From: an uncultured Lachnoclostridium sp. | GTDB lineage: Bacteria; Bacillota; Clostridia; Lachnospirales; Lachnospiraceae | Direction of reading: 5' to 3' | Length of the DNA: 64,000 bases | Assembly: GCA_946499505.1 (NCBI GenBank) | Contig: CAMMSL010000010.1 | Location: 1-64,000 of the forward strand | In this document: one piece after another, positions 35,647 to 46,078 of the stretch | Numbering within the stretch: the stretch's first letter is position 1 | How the letters are laid out: each line of letters starts with the position of its first letter | Program-made: the position numbers and the translations under genes | Notes under the pieces: generated by a model | Told to the model about the DNA's origin: nothing | What the model saw: the letters and a program-made list of their open reading frames with translations, nothing else | The model's database searches: none

Positions 35647-37413
35647 GTGAAGACTTTACTGGAACTTATCACAATAGAGATGGAGGAGGCTTTTGAAAAG
35701 GCAGGTTATGACAGGGAACTTGCAAAAGTGACTCTCTCCAACCGCCCGGACCTGTGTGAATATCAGTGCAACGGAGCGATGGCGGGAGCAAAGAAATATA
35801 AGAAAGCGCCGTTTATGATCGCGGAAGAAGTGGCTCCATATTTGAAAGACAGCCAATATTTTGAGTCGGTGGATGTGGTCAAACCGGGATTTATTAACCT
35901 GAAACTATCCAAAGAGAGCACGGCATCCTACCTGAATGATATGGCTGCGGAAGAAAAGCTGGGGGTTGAGGATGAGAAAGCTCCGAAGACGATCATGATC
36001 GATTACGGCGGCCCCAATGTTGCAAAACCTTTGCATGTGGGTCATCTGCGTTCTGCTATCATTGGTGAGAGTGTAAAGAGAATCCTGCGTTATAAGGGAA
36101 ATCAGGTGACCGGGGATATTCATCTCGGTGACTGGGGATATCAGATGGGGCTGATCATTACGGAACTTAAGAAGCGTCAGCCGGATCTTCCGTATTTTGA
36201 CGAGTCTTACGAAGGCGAGTATCCGGAGGAAGCTCCGTTTACTATCGGGGAGCTGGAGGAAATCTATCCGACTGCAAGCGCATATGCGAAAGAACACGAG
36301 GATTACAGAGAAGAAGCATTGCATGCTACCTATCTTCTCCAGAATGGATACAGAGGATACCGCGCTATCTGGAATCATATTATGAATGTGTCGGTTACTG
36401 ATCTGAAGAAGAACTATGAAAAACTGAATGTAGACTTTGATCTGTGGAAAGGTGAAGCGGATGCTCAGAAATATATCCCGGATATGGTACAGATGTTAAA
36501 GGATAAGGGATATGCACGTTATGATGAAGGCGCTCTTGTCGTTGATGTACAGGAAGAGTCGGATAAGAAAGAAGTTCCTCCGTGTATGATCCTGAAATCT
36601 GACGGAGCAGCTCTGTATGATACGACGGATCTTGCGACTCTTGTGGAACGTGAGGAAGATTATAAGCCGGATGAGGTGATCTATGTAGTAGACAAGCGTC
36701 AGGAGCTTCATTTTACGCAGGTGTTCCGGTGCGCGAAGAAGACAGGCATCGTGCGTCCCGAGACAGAACTTAAATTCCTCGGTTTCGGCACAATGAACGG
36801 CAAGGACGGCAAGCCTTTCAAGACACGTGAGGGCGGCGTCATGCGTCTGGAGAATCTGATCCGTGAGATCGATGAGGAGATGTACCGCAAGATCATGGAT
36901 AACCGCACGGTAGAAGAGGAAGAGGCGGAGCGTACCTCCCAGATCGTCGGTCTCGCCGCGATCAAGTACGGCGATCTTTCCAATCAGGCATCAAAGGATT
37001 ATGTGTTTGATGTAGACAGATTTACTTCATTTGAGGGAAATACCGGACCGTATATTCTTTATACGATCGTGCGTATTAAGTCTATCCTGAATAAATATCA
37101 GGAAAACGGCGGCAGTCTTGAAGGACTGGAAATACGTCCTGCGGAAAATGAGTATGAGAAGGCGCTTATGCTGCAGGTACTCAAGTTTAATGACATATTT
37201 GGTACGGTTTATGAGGAAACAGCGCCTCATAAACTCTGCGCATATATTTACGAACTTGCTAATGAGTTCAACAAGTTCTACCATGAGACAAAGATCCTGT
37301 CTGAAGAAAATGAAGAGATAAAGTCAGGGTATATTGCACTTTTGGTTCTGGCAAGACGTGTGCTGGAAACATGTATTGATCTGCTCGGATTTGAAGCGCC
37401 GGAAAGGATGTAA
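35647..37413 (+). CDS. argS: Arginyl-tRNA synthetase
   Basis: A 588-residue class I synthetase. I use GTG 35647, giving the usual N terminus (KTLLELITIEMEEAFEKAGY); purine-rich GGAAG precedes it. The HIGH motif is PLHVGHLRSAIIGE. The KMSKS position is degenerate, as in most ArgRS (KPFKTREGGVMRLENL). The N-terminal additional domain (1-100) recognises the tRNA D loop, and the C-terminal helical domain binds the anticodon (FEGNTGPYILYTIVRIKSIL onwards). It charges tRNA-Arg, one of which is encoded 3 kb away. The next gene, for alanyl-tRNA editing, starts eight bases after the stop. Confidence 0.97.
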   Translation: MKTLLELITIEMEEAFEKAGYDRELAKVTLSNRPDLCEYQCNGAMAGAKKYKKAPFMIAEEVAPYLKDSQYFESVDVVKPGFINLKLSKESTASYLNDMAAEEKLGVEDEKAPKTIMIDYGGPNVAKPLHVGHLRSAIIGESVKRILRYKGNQVTGDIHLGDWGYQMGLIITELKKRQPDLPYFDESYEGEYPEEAPFTIGELEEIYPTASAYAKEHEDYREEALHATYLLQNGYRGYRAIWNHIMNVSVTDLKKNYEKLNVDFDLWKGEADAQKYIPDMVQMLKDKGYARYDEGALVVDVQEESDKKEVPPCMILKSDGAALYDTTDLATLVEREEDYKPDEVIYVVDKRQELHFTQVFRCAKKTGIVRPETELKFLGFGTMNGKDGKPFKTREGGVMRLENLIREIDEEMYRKIMDNRTVEEEEAERTSQIVGLAAIKYGDLSNQASKDYVFDVDRFTSFEGNTGPYILYTIVRIKSILNKYQENGGSLEGLEIRPAENEYEKALMLQVLKFNDIFGTVYEETAPHKLCAYIYELANEFNKFYHETKILSEENEEIKSGYIALLVLARRVLETCIDLLGFEAPERM

Positions 37414-37420
37414 TCACACA

Positions 37421-38608
37421 ATGACAGAAAAACTTTTTTATCAGGACAGCCATCTTGCGGAGTTTGAAGCAAAAGTCCTGTCCTGCGAGCCTGTAACCCC
37501 GGATATCCTGCCAGGACACAGCAGTGGTTATGCAGCAGAACTTGACCGTACAGCGTTCTTCCCGGAGGGCGGCGGCCAGTATGCGGATACCGGTGTGCTG
37601 AGCGGTGTCAGAGTTACGGATGTGCAGGAAAAAGACGGGCGGATCCTGCATCTGCTGGAAAGTCCTCTGGAGCCGGGATCCTGTGTGAAAGGCTGTATTG
37701 ACTGGGAAGAACGGTTCATGAAGATGCAGCAGCACAGTGGCGAGCATATTGTATCAGGACTTGTGCATTCCACATTTGGATATAATAATGTGGGGTTCCA
37801 TCTGGGTACTGAGGATTGTACGATGGACTTCGACGGGGAACTGACAAAAGAGCAGCTGGTACAGATTGAACAGGAGGCAAACCGGGCCGTGTGGAAGAAT
37901 CTGGAGATACAGACGCTCTATCCCTCGAAGGAAGAACTTGCCGGTATGGAATATCGGAGCAAGATCGAGATTGAGGGACAGGTAAGGATCATTGTGGTCC
38001 CGGGATATGACGTATGTGCATGCTGTGCTCCCCATGTATCCCAAACCGGTGAGATCGGTCTGATCAAACTGACCCATGTGCAGCGGTATAAGGGCGGCGC
38101 CCGCGTGACGATGCTCTGTGGCGTAAGGGCGCTTCAAGACTATGAGACAAAACAGGAACAGGCCGGAGAGATTTCTGCCCTGTTGTGCGCAAAGGAAAAT
38201 GAGATTGCAGAGTCAGTACGGCATTTAAGAGATGAGGCAGACAATCTGAAGTATGAGCTGGGAGAGAAAGAGAAAAAGCTGATCGCTGTCAAAGCGGAAA
38301 TGATCCCGAGAGACGGCGGCCCGGTGTGTATATTTACGGAGGACATTGAGGGAGATTCTATGCGTCTTCTTATGAATCTGGTGCTGGAGGCCGGACATAG
38401 TGTGTGCGCAGTATTCCATGGAAATGACAGTGACGGTTATCGCTATGTGATCGGCAGCCGGACGCAGAATATGCGTGAACTTGTAAAACAATTCAACGAA
38501 GCATTTGCCGGGCGCGGCGGTGGAAAGCCGGAGATGGTACAGGGAACTGCCCGGGGCTGTGAAAGTGAGATGAAGACGTGGATCCTGGAGAAAGTGGGTG
38601 ATGCGTAA
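37421..38608 (+). CDS. Alanyl-tRNA editing protein, AlaX-L type
   Basis: A 395-residue free-standing editing protein. The N-terminal part resembles the second domain of AlaRS (TAFFPEGGGQYADTGVL). The zinc site is HSGEHIVSG (two His) with CACCAPHVSQTGEIGLIK (Cys and His). A helical linker leads to a C-terminal DHHA1 domain (about 310-395) ending AGRGGGKPEMVQGTARG. It hydrolyses Ser- or Gly-tRNA-Ala in trans. It is coupled to argS by an eight-base gap, and its stop abuts the next gene. Nothing suggests it edits Arg-tRNA. Confidence 0.92.
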   Translation: MTEKLFYQDSHLAEFEAKVLSCEPVTPDILPGHSSGYAAELDRTAFFPEGGGQYADTGVLSGVRVTDVQEKDGRILHLLESPLEPGSCVKGCIDWEERFMKMQQHSGEHIVSGLVHSTFGYNNVGFHLGTEDCTMDFDGELTKEQLVQIEQEANRAVWKNLEIQTLYPSKEELAGMEYRSKIEIEGQVRIIVVPGYDVCACCAPHVSQTGEIGLIKLTHVQRYKGGARVTMLCGVRALQDYETKQEQAGEISALLCAKENEIAESVRHLRDEADNLKYELGEKEKKLIAVKAEMIPRDGGPVCIFTEDIEGDSMRLLMNLVLEAGHSVCAVFHGNDSDGYRYVIGSRTQNMRELVKQFNEAFAGRGGGKPEMVQGTARGCESEMKTWILEKVGDA

Positions 38609-39547
38609 ATGAATCAGATCTACCGGAAAAGCCCTTTCTGGAGCCTTACAGGCCCATTGCTCGGATATCTCGCGATTCAGTTTGCGGTCCAGTTTGCTGC
38701 TCAGTTTGTGATAGAGATGCCTCATGTTATGCGGGCATATGCTGAGGTACTGCGTGGCAGCAGCGATGCAGTTCCTTCTATGCAGGAATTGCTGAATTCC
38801 TATATGCAGGCGCTTGAGCCGGCCTTTGAAGCGATCGCGCGATATCAGGTAGAGATCATGACGCTCTCGGCGCTGGGCACGATCGTGCTGACGGGCATAC
38901 TGTTTGCGCGTGACAGGAAGCTGGAACAAAAGGCGGGAGTCGTACTTCCGGAGAGGGCGTCGTTGTCAAAATACTGGACGGTTGTCATTTTCGGAATTTC
39001 CGGATGTATTGCAGCCACCTGTCTGATGGCAATGGTTCAGCTGGCGTTTTACGACGAGCAGTATCAGCAGGCGGCACAGATTACGTATTCGGCAGGTTTC
39101 CTTGTACAGATCATCGGACTGGGGATCGTTATTCCGATAGCGGAAGAACTGATGTTCCGGGGAATCTTGTATAAGAGATTTCGCGAACGGCAGGGATTTT
39201 GGTATTCGGCTCTATGGTCAGCGCTTCTTTTTTCTTTTATACATTCGAATACAACACAGATGATCTATGCGTTCCTGCTGGGTGTGCTGTTGTCGTATCT
39301 GTATGAAAAATTTGGATCTTTCAGGGCGCCCGTAGTTCTTCATATCCTGCTCAATACAGGCTCGGTAGTTTTTACGGAGCTGGGTGTATTCCGCTGGATT
39401 GCAGGCAGTCCTGTGCGGATGGCGGGGGCGGTCATTGCAGGAGCGTTTCTTTGTTCAGTAATGTTTGTGGTGATCCAGAGAATGCCGGTGAGGATAGAAA
39501 CGCATCAGAATACAGATGATACGGACAGGAATGATATGTTCTCGTAA
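38609..39547 (+). CDS. CPBP family intramembrane glutamic endopeptidase
   Basis: A 312-residue membrane protein with about seven to eight segments. The CPBP/Abi catalytic motifs are present: PIAEELMFRGILYKRFRE (EExxxR), LLFSFIHSN (FxxxH) and the third conserved segment ILLNTGSVVF. Such proteases mature peptides or confer self-immunity to bacteriocins; here the position after argS and alaX gives no substrate clue. It starts one base after the previous stop codon, so it belongs to the argS operon. Confidence 0.9.
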   Translation: MNQIYRKSPFWSLTGPLLGYLAIQFAVQFAAQFVIEMPHVMRAYAEVLRGSSDAVPSMQELLNSYMQALEPAFEAIARYQVEIMTLSALGTIVLTGILFARDRKLEQKAGVVLPERASLSKYWTVVIFGISGCIAATCLMAMVQLAFYDEQYQQAAQITYSAGFLVQIIGLGIVIPIAEELMFRGILYKRFRERQGFWYSALWSALLFSFIHSNTTQMIYAFLLGVLLSYLYEKFGSFRAPVVLHILLNTGSVVFTELGVFRWIAGSPVRMAGAVIAGAFLCSVMFVVIQRMPVRIETHQNTDDTDRNDMFS

Positions 39548-39597
39548 ATGTAAGGTCAAAGCGATTTGTTTTGGCAAAAAAACAATTCGAAATTGTG

Positions 39598-39629
39598 TAC
39601 GGCAGAAGATTTCTTCTGCCGTATTTTTT
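39598..39629 (+). terminator. Intrinsic terminator of the argS operon
   Basis: TACGGCAGAAG and CTTCTGCCGTA, then six Ts. Confidence 0.92.
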
Positions 39630-39710
39630 GGCTTAAAATAGACAAATTATCCGTAAATAAAGTCAAAAATACAAATAATAGAAATAGTTCCTGATAAATG
39701 CAAAGATTAA

Positions 39711-39807
39711 AATTATCAGATAATAAAATATAAAAATAGAAATATTCAAATAATCAGACAATTTCAAATAATTTCTTGTTTACAAACGGAAAAAAATCGT
39801 GTATAGT
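39711..39807 (+). promoter_or_regulatory. gltB promoter with two CodY-like boxes
   Basis: TTTACA (39779-39784), 17-base spacer, TATAGT (39802-39807). Upstream, AATTATCAGATAATA (39711-39725) and AATAATCAGACAATT (39749-39763) each match the CodY consensus at 12 of 15 positions. Their spacing is 38 bases, about 3.6 helical turns. The region is very AT-rich, so chance matches are possible. Confidence 0.5.
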
Positions 39808-39842
39808 CTTTTTCATAAAATGCAAAGGAGAGGACAGCGATC

Positions 39843-42800
39843 ATGAGAAGAGCAAATGAAACCCTTCAAAATGAAGGACAGCAGATGGAAACAGCGCAGC
39901 ATGAAACCGCGAAGAGTGATATCCCGCAGGGACTTTACCGTAAGAGTTTTGAACACGATAACTGCGGTATCGGTGCGATCGTAAATATCAAAGGCGTGAA
40001 GAGCCACAGTACAGTTGCCGGAGCGCTTAAGATCGTAGAGCACTTGGAGCACAGAGCAGGAAAGGACGCAGAAGGAAAGACCGGAGACGGTGTCGGTATT
40101 CTTCTGCAGGTATCCCATAAGTTCTTTCAGAAAGTCTGTAAGCCGCTGGGGATTGACCTGAAAGGCGAGAGAGATTACGGCGTCGGGATGTTCTTCCTGC
40201 CGCAGGATGAGCTGAAACGCAATCAGGCTAAAAATATCTTTGAAGTTATTGTAAAGAAAGAAGGCCTGAATTTCCTCGGCTGGAGAGAAGTTCCGGTACA
40301 TCCGGAAGTGCTCGGCAAGACCGCTGTTGATTGTATGCCCTGTATCATGCAGGCATTTATCGAGCGCCCGAAGCAGATCAATAAGGGAATCGACTTCGAC
40401 CGTCGTCTCTATGTGGTCAGACGAGTGTTTGAGCAGAGCAGCGATGATACATATGTAGTATCACTTTCCAGCCGTACGATCGTATACAAGGGAATGTTCC
40501 TTGTAGGTCAGCTCCGTCAGTTTTTCGGAGATCTTCAGGACGAGGATTATGAGTCGGCTATTGCTATGGTACATTCCCGTTTCAGTACGAATACAACACC
40601 GAGCTGGCAGAGAGCTCATCCGAACCGTTTTATCGTGCACAACGGTGAGATTAATACGATCCGCGGTAATGCGGACAAGATGCGTGCCCGCGAGGAGACG
40701 ATGGAGGCAGGAAAGCTTAAAGGCGAACTGCACAAGGTGCTTCCGGCGATCAATACGTCCGGTTCAGATTCGGCTATGCTCGACAACGCCCTTGAATTTA
40801 TGGTAATGAGCGGCATGGATCTTCCGCTTGCAGTGATGATCTGTATCCCGGAGCCTTGGGTAAACAACCGGAGCATGTCCCAGAACAAGAAGGATTTCTA
40901 TCAGTATTATGCGACTATGATGGAGCCGTGGGACGGTCCGGCTTCTATCCTGTTCTCTGACGGTGATGTGATGGGAGCAGTGCTTGACCGCAACGGTCTT
41001 CGCCCGTCGAGATACTATATTACGGATGATGATAACCTGATCCTATCTTCGGAAGTAGGAGTGCTGGACATTGATCCGTCCAAGATCCTTGTGAAGGAAC
41101 GCCTGCATCCGGGTAAGATGCTTCTTGTTGACACGGTTGCGGGAAGAGTTATTGACGATGAGGAACTGAAAGAGAAATACGCGAACGAGGAACCTTACGG
41201 AGAGTGGCTGGACAGCAATCTGATCCAGCTGAAGGATCTTCCAATCCCGAACAAGGACATTCCGAAGTATACGAAAGAGGAATGCACCCGTCTCCAGAAA
41301 GCGTTCGGTTATGCTTATGAGGATGTAAAGACTTCTATCCTTACAATGGCGAAGAACGGAGGAGAGGGAATCGCTGCCATGGGTATCGATGCTCCGCTCT
41401 CGGTTCTTTCTAAGAAGAGACAGTCTCTTTTCGGTTATTTTAAACAGCTGTTCGCGCAGGTTACTAACCCGCCGATCGATGCAATCCGCGAGGAGATCGT
41501 CACCTCAACTACGATTTATGTCGGAAAAGACGGAAACCTGCTTGAAAAGAAAGAAGAGAACTGTAAGATGCTCAGGGTTAACAACCCGATCCTGACAAAT
41601 ACAGACCTCCTGAAGATTAAAAATATGAAGGTAGACGGATTCAAGGTGGCTGAGATCCCGATTACCTACTATAAGAATACAAGTCTTGAGAAAGCTATCG
41701 AGTATCTCTTTATAGAAGTAGACAGAGTGATCCGCGGCGGCGCCAATATTCTGATCCTGACAGACCGTGATGTAGATGAATATCACGTGGCTATCCCGTC
41801 ACTGCTGGCTGTGTCCGGTCTGCAGCAGCATCTGGTCCGCACGAAGAAGAGAACTTCCGTGGCAATGATCCTTGAGAGCGGCGAACCGAGAGAGGTACAT
41901 CATTTTGCAACGCTGCTGGGCTACGGCGCATGTGCGATCAATCCGTATCTGGCTCACGAGTCTATCCGTCAGCTGATCGAATCAAGACTGCTCCACAAGG
42001 ATTACTATGCAGCAGTAGACGACTATAACAGCGCAGTGATCCACGGAATTGTCAAGATTGCGTCCAAGATGGGTATTTCCACGATCCAGTCCTACCAGGG
42101 AGCAAAGATCTTTGAGGCGATCGGACTTAAGAAAGAGTTTATCGACAGATATTTTACAGATACTGTAAGCCGTGTCGGCGGTATCGGCATCGAAGAGATT
42201 GCAGAAGATTATACGGCGTTCCATACACAGGCGTTTGATCCGCTGGGGCTTGACGGCGATATGACTCTTGACAGCGTGGGACGTCACAAATATAAGAGCG
42301 GCGGAGAGGAACATCTGTACAATCCGCAGACGATCCATATGCTCCAGCAGTCCACAAGACGCGGCGACTATGATATGTTCAAGCAGTATACAAAGATGGT
42401 GGACGCAGAAGGAGAAAAGGTCAACTTAAGAGGACAGCTCGACTTCAATTATCCGAAGAAAGGTGTTCCGATCGAGGAAGTGGAGAGCGTGGACTCCATT
42501 GTAACAAGATTTAAGACGGGAGCTATGTCTTACGGTTCTATCTCTAAGGAAGCCCATGAGACTCTTGCCATCGCCATGAACCGTCTCCACGGAAAATCCA
42601 ATTCCGGTGAAGGCGGAGAGGAGATCGAAAGACTGGATACGGACCGCTGCTCTGCGATCAAGCAGGTAGCGTCAGGACGTTTCGGTGTTACATCCAGATA
42701 TCTGGTAAGCGCACAGGAGATCCAGATCAAGATGGCACAGGGCGCGAAGCCGGGCGAAGGCGGACATCTGCCGGGCGGAAAGGTCTATCCGTGGATCGCG

Positions 42801-44435
42801 AAGACCCGTCATTCAACGCCGGGCGTGAGCCTGATCTCACCGCCGCCGCACCACGATATCTATTCTATCGAGGACTTGGCGCAGCTGATCTATGACCTGA
42901 AAAATGCGAATAAAAAAGCAAGAATTTCAGTAAAACTTGTATCCGAAGCAGGCGTCGGAACCGTAGCCGCTGGTGTGGCGAAGGCAGGCGCAGGCGTTAT
43001 CCTGATCTCCGGTTATGACGGAGGAACAGGAGCGGCACCGAGAAGTTCTATTCAGAATGCAGGACTTCCGTGGGAACTGGGACTTGCAGAGACGCACCAG
43101 ACTCTGATCCAGAACGGACTGCGCGAGCGTGTCCGCATCGAGACAGACGGAAAGCTCATGAGCGGAAGAGATGTTGCCATCGCGGCATTGCTCGGAGCAG
43201 AGGAATTCGGATTTGCAACAGCACCGCTTGTAACCATGGGATGTGTCATGATGCGTGTCTGCAATCTGGATACCTGTCCGGTAGGTGTGGCAACACAGAA
43301 TCCGGAACTGAGAAAGCGCTTTACAGGTAAACCGGAATATGTAATGAACTTCATGCGTTTCATTGCAGAAGAGTTGAGAGAATATATGGCGAAACTGGGT
43401 GTGCGCACAGTGGATGAACTGGTAGGACGTACAGATCTTCTGAAAGTGAAAGATGAGCCTACATCCAGCCGTGCCGCAACACTTGACCTCTCCGGTGTAC
43501 TTTATAATCCGTATGCAAAGCAGAAGAAAGGCATGATCTTCAATCCGAAGAAAGTGTTTGACTTCGAGCTTGAGAAAACACTGGATGAAAAAGTTCTCGT
43601 TAAACAGCTTCTCCCTGCGCTGGAGAAAGGACAGAAGAGAAGTCTTGAGATCGATGTCACCAATACCGACCGTACATTTGGTACGATCTTCGGATCTGAG
43701 ATCACGAGAAGATATCCGGAAGGTCTGGAAGATGACAGTTTCGTAATTAAGTGTAAAGGCGCAGGCGGACAGAGCTTCGGCGCGTTTATCCCGAAAGGAC
43801 TGACTCTGGAGCTGGTGGGAGACAGTAACGATTATTTCGGAAAAGGTCTCTCCGGCGGTAAGCTTGTCGTATGCCCGCCTAACGGAACAAAGTTTAAATC
43901 TGACGAGAATATTATAATAGGAAACGTTGCATTCTACGGCGCGACAAGCGGAAAGGCATTTGTAAACGGCGTGGCAGGAGAACGTTTCTGCGTGAGAAAC
44001 TCCGGTGTGCGCGCGGTCGTAGAGGGCGTGGGCGACCATGGCTGTGAATATATGACCGGCGGATGCGTTGTCGTGCTCGGAAAAGTCGGCAAGAACTTTG
44101 CGGCCGGCATGAGCGGCGGTATCGCGTATGTCCTTGATATGGACAGCACACTTTATACAAGAGTCAATAAAGCGATGGTTAAGATCCAGCGTGTAACTGA
44201 CAAATATGACGTGCAGGAGTTAAAGAGCATGATTCAGGAACACGTCTCATATACAAACTCAGAAGTGGGCAAACGGATTCTGGATCACTTCGAAGATTAT
44301 CTTCCGAAATTCAAAAAGATCATCCCGGAAGATTACGAGAAGATGATGGCAGCAATCTTCCAGATGGAAGAAAAGGGATTAAGCAGAGAAAAAGCACAGA
44401 TCGAAGCATTCAATAAGATCAAAAACGGAAGATAG
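39843..44435 (+). CDS. gltB: Glutamate synthase, large (alpha) subunit
   Basis: A 1530-residue enzyme with AAAGGAGAGG upstream. After a leader of 40 residues, Cys41 (HDNCGIGAIVNIKG) should become the N-terminal nucleophile of the class II amidotransferase domain. The central domain and FMN-binding synthase domain follow (GAMSYGSISKEAHETLAIAM; GLPWELGLAETHQTLIQNGL). The 3Fe-4S cluster cysteines are in MGCVMMRVCNLDTCPVGVAT. The C-terminal beta-helix (GXGXG) domain has GNVAFYGATSGKAFVNG. It transfers glutamine amide nitrogen to 2-oxoglutarate with gltD. Two CodY-like boxes precede it. Confidence 0.98.
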   Translation: MRRANETLQNEGQQMETAQHETAKSDIPQGLYRKSFEHDNCGIGAIVNIKGVKSHSTVAGALKIVEHLEHRAGKDAEGKTGDGVGILLQVSHKFFQKVCKPLGIDLKGERDYGVGMFFLPQDELKRNQAKNIFEVIVKKEGLNFLGWREVPVHPEVLGKTAVDCMPCIMQAFIERPKQINKGIDFDRRLYVVRRVFEQSSDDTYVVSLSSRTIVYKGMFLVGQLRQFFGDLQDEDYESAIAMVHSRFSTNTTPSWQRAHPNRFIVHNGEINTIRGNADKMRAREETMEAGKLKGELHKVLPAINTSGSDSAMLDNALEFMVMSGMDLPLAVMICIPEPWVNNRSMSQNKKDFYQYYATMMEPWDGPASILFSDGDVMGAVLDRNGLRPSRYYITDDDNLILSSEVGVLDIDPSKILVKERLHPGKMLLVDTVAGRVIDDEELKEKYANEEPYGEWLDSNLIQLKDLPIPNKDIPKYTKEECTRLQKAFGYAYEDVKTSILTMAKNGGEGIAAMGIDAPLSVLSKKRQSLFGYFKQLFAQVTNPPIDAIREEIVTSTTIYVGKDGNLLEKKEENCKMLRVNNPILTNTDLLKIKNMKVDGFKVAEIPITYYKNTSLEKAIEYLFIEVDRVIRGGANILILTDRDVDEYHVAIPSLLAVSGLQQHLVRTKKRTSVAMILESGEPREVHHFATLLGYGACAINPYLAHESIRQLIESRLLHKDYYAAVDDYNSAVIHGIVKIASKMGISTIQSYQGAKIFEAIGLKKEFIDRYFTDTVSRVGGIGIEEIAEDYTAFHTQAFDPLGLDGDMTLDSVGRHKYKSGGEEHLYNPQTIHMLQQSTRRGDYDMFKQYTKMVDAEGEKVNLRGQLDFNYPKKGVPIEEVESVDSIVTRFKTGAMSYGSISKEAHETLAIAMNRLHGKSNSGEGGEEIERLDTDRCSAIKQVASGRFGVTSRYLVSAQEIQIKMAQGAKPGEGGHLPGGKVYPWIAKTRHSTPGVSLISPPPHHDIYSIEDLAQLIYDLKNANKKARISVKLVSEAGVGTVAAGVAKAGAGVILISGYDGGTGAAPRSSIQNAGLPWELGLAETHQTLIQNGLRERVRIETDGKLMSGRDVAIAALLGAEEFGFATAPLVTMGCVMMRVCNLDTCPVGVATQNPELRKRFTGKPEYVMNFMRFIAEELREYMAKLGVRTVDELVGRTDLLKVKDEPTSSRAATLDLSGVLYNPYAKQKKGMIFNPKKVFDFELEKTLDEKVLVKQLLPALEKGQKRSLEIDVTNTDRTFGTIFGSEITRRYPEGLEDDSFVIKCKGAGGQSFGAFIPKGLTLELVGDSNDYFGKGLSGGKLVVCPPNGTKFKSDENIIIGNVAFYGATSGKAFVNGVAGERFCVRNSGVRAVVEGVGDHGCEYMTGGCVVVLGKVGKNFAAGMSGGIAYVLDMDSTLYTRVNKAMVKIQRVTDKYDVQELKSMIQEHVSYTNSEVGKRILDHFEDYLPKFKKIIPEDYEKMMAAIFQMEEKGLSREKAQIEAFNKIKNGR

Positions 44436-44447
44436 GAGGCGCGAAAA

Positions 44448-45947
44448 GTGGGAAAACCGACAGGATTTATGGATTATGCAAGAAAAGACAAGACAGCGGA
44501 ACAGCCGCTTGAGAGAATCAAGCATTTTAATGAGTTCTATACGCCTCTTACGAAAGAGGAACAGGAACTGCAGGGGGCGCGGTGCATGGCGTGCGGCGTG
44601 CCGTTCTGCCAGTCAGGCTTAAATCTGATGGGGATGGCCAGCGGATGCCCGCTGCATAACCTTGTGCCGGAGTGGAATGATCTGATCTATAACGGCAACT
44701 GGGAAGAGGCATATTACCGTCTGGCAAAGACAAATAACTTCCCGGAGTTTACTTCCAGAGTATGTCCGGCTCTCTGTGAGAATGCATGTACGTGCGGCCT
44801 GAACCAGGATCCGGTGGCGTCAAAGAGCAATGAATACGCCATCATTGAAAATGCGTATGACAAGGGCTATGCAAAAGCACGTCCGCCGAAAGTGCGTACG
44901 GGCAAAAAAGTAGCTGTCATCGGTTCCGGCCCGTCCGGACTGGCGGCAGCGGATCTTCTCAACAGAAGAGGACATCAGGTCACTGTGTTCGAGCGCGAGG
45001 ACAAACCGGGCGGACTGCTCCGTTACGGTATTCCGAATATGAAACTGGAGAAGCAGTATATTGACAGAAAGCTTAAGATCATGGAGGAAGAAGGCGTTGA
45101 GTTCCGCGTGAACTGCAATGTAGGAAAGGATGTAAAACCGGCGCAGCTCTTAAAAGAGTACGACCGCATCGTCCTTGCCTGCGGAGCGTCCCATCCCCGC
45201 GATATCAAAGCCCCGGGACGTGACGCGGAGGGAATCTATTTTGCGGTGGATTTCCTGAAGTCTACGACGAAAGCTCTCTGGTCTCATAATATGCAGCTTA
45301 AGGACGGAACATATATTTCCGCAAAAGGGAAAAATGTGATCGTCATCGGCGGCGGAGATACAGGAAATGACTGTGTCGGTACTTCCATCCGCCACGGCGC
45401 CAAGTCTGTGCTCCAGCTGGAGATGATGCCGAAAGCTCCGGATCAGAGAACCGAGACAAACCCGTGGCCGGAGTGGCCGAGAATCTGCAAGACAGATTAC
45501 GGCCAGCAGGAAGCTATTGCCGTGTTCGGACATGATCCTCGTGTCTACCAGACAACGGTGAAAGAGTTTGTAAAAGACAAGAAAGGCAGACTCTGCAAAG
45601 CCGTGCTCGTCAAGCTGGAGAGCAAGAAAGATGAAAAGACCGGCAGAATGTATATGGCTGAGATCCCGGGCAGCGAGTACACGGTAGACGCAGATCTTGT
45701 ACTGATCGCGGCAGGATTCCTCGGAAGCGAAGAGTATGTCACGAAAGCGTTCGGTGTGGAAGTCAATGAACGGACGAATGTAAAGACAGAGCCGGGTAAA
45801 TATGCGACAAATATCAAACATGTATTTACAGCCGGTGATATGCACAGAGGACAGTCGCTTGTCGTATGGGCGATCCGCGAGGGACGTGAGGCTGCAAGAG
45901 ATGTCGATGAGAGCCTGATGGGCTATACAAATCTGAATATACAGTAG
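44448..45947 (+). CDS. gltD: Glutamate synthase, small (beta) subunit
   Basis: A 499-residue flavoprotein starting at GTG 44448, ten bases after TAGGAGG and 12 bases after gltB. N-terminal cysteines for two 4Fe-4S clusters are seen (GARCMACGVPFCQSG; CPALCENACTCGLN). The FAD site is VAVIGSGPSGLAAADLL and the NADPH site VIVIGGGDTGNDCVGTS. HVFTAGDMHRGQSLVVWAI near the end completes the FAD site. It passes electrons from NADPH to GltB. A terminator follows at 45973. Confidence 0.98.
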   Translation: MGKPTGFMDYARKDKTAEQPLERIKHFNEFYTPLTKEEQELQGARCMACGVPFCQSGLNLMGMASGCPLHNLVPEWNDLIYNGNWEEAYYRLAKTNNFPEFTSRVCPALCENACTCGLNQDPVASKSNEYAIIENAYDKGYAKARPPKVRTGKKVAVIGSGPSGLAAADLLNRRGHQVTVFEREDKPGGLLRYGIPNMKLEKQYIDRKLKIMEEEGVEFRVNCNVGKDVKPAQLLKEYDRIVLACGASHPRDIKAPGRDAEGIYFAVDFLKSTTKALWSHNMQLKDGTYISAKGKNVIVIGGGDTGNDCVGTSIRHGAKSVLQLEMMPKAPDQRTETNPWPEWPRICKTDYGQQEAIAVFGHDPRVYQTTVKEFVKDKKGRLCKAVLVKLESKKDEKTGRMYMAEIPGSEYTVDADLVLIAAGFLGSEEYVTKAFGVEVNERTNVKTEPGKYATNIKHVFTAGDMHRGQSLVVWAIREGREAARDVDESLMGYTNLNIQ

Positions 45948-45972
45948 AAACAATAGGGATGTGTATTGTTGG

Positions 45973-46014
45973 AAAAAAGCGTCGTCATGTATCCGCGTGA
46001 ACGATGCTTTTTTT
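45973..46014 (+). terminator. Intrinsic terminator after gltBD
   Basis: AAAAAAGCGTCGT pairs with ACGATGCTTTTTT (one G-T pair), ending in a T-run. Confidence 0.85.
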
Positions 46015-46078
46015 CTGCGATTGATATGTCAAATTTAGAGGAAAATAGGTGCATTGTGTGAATTGTTTTTGAAATTTG

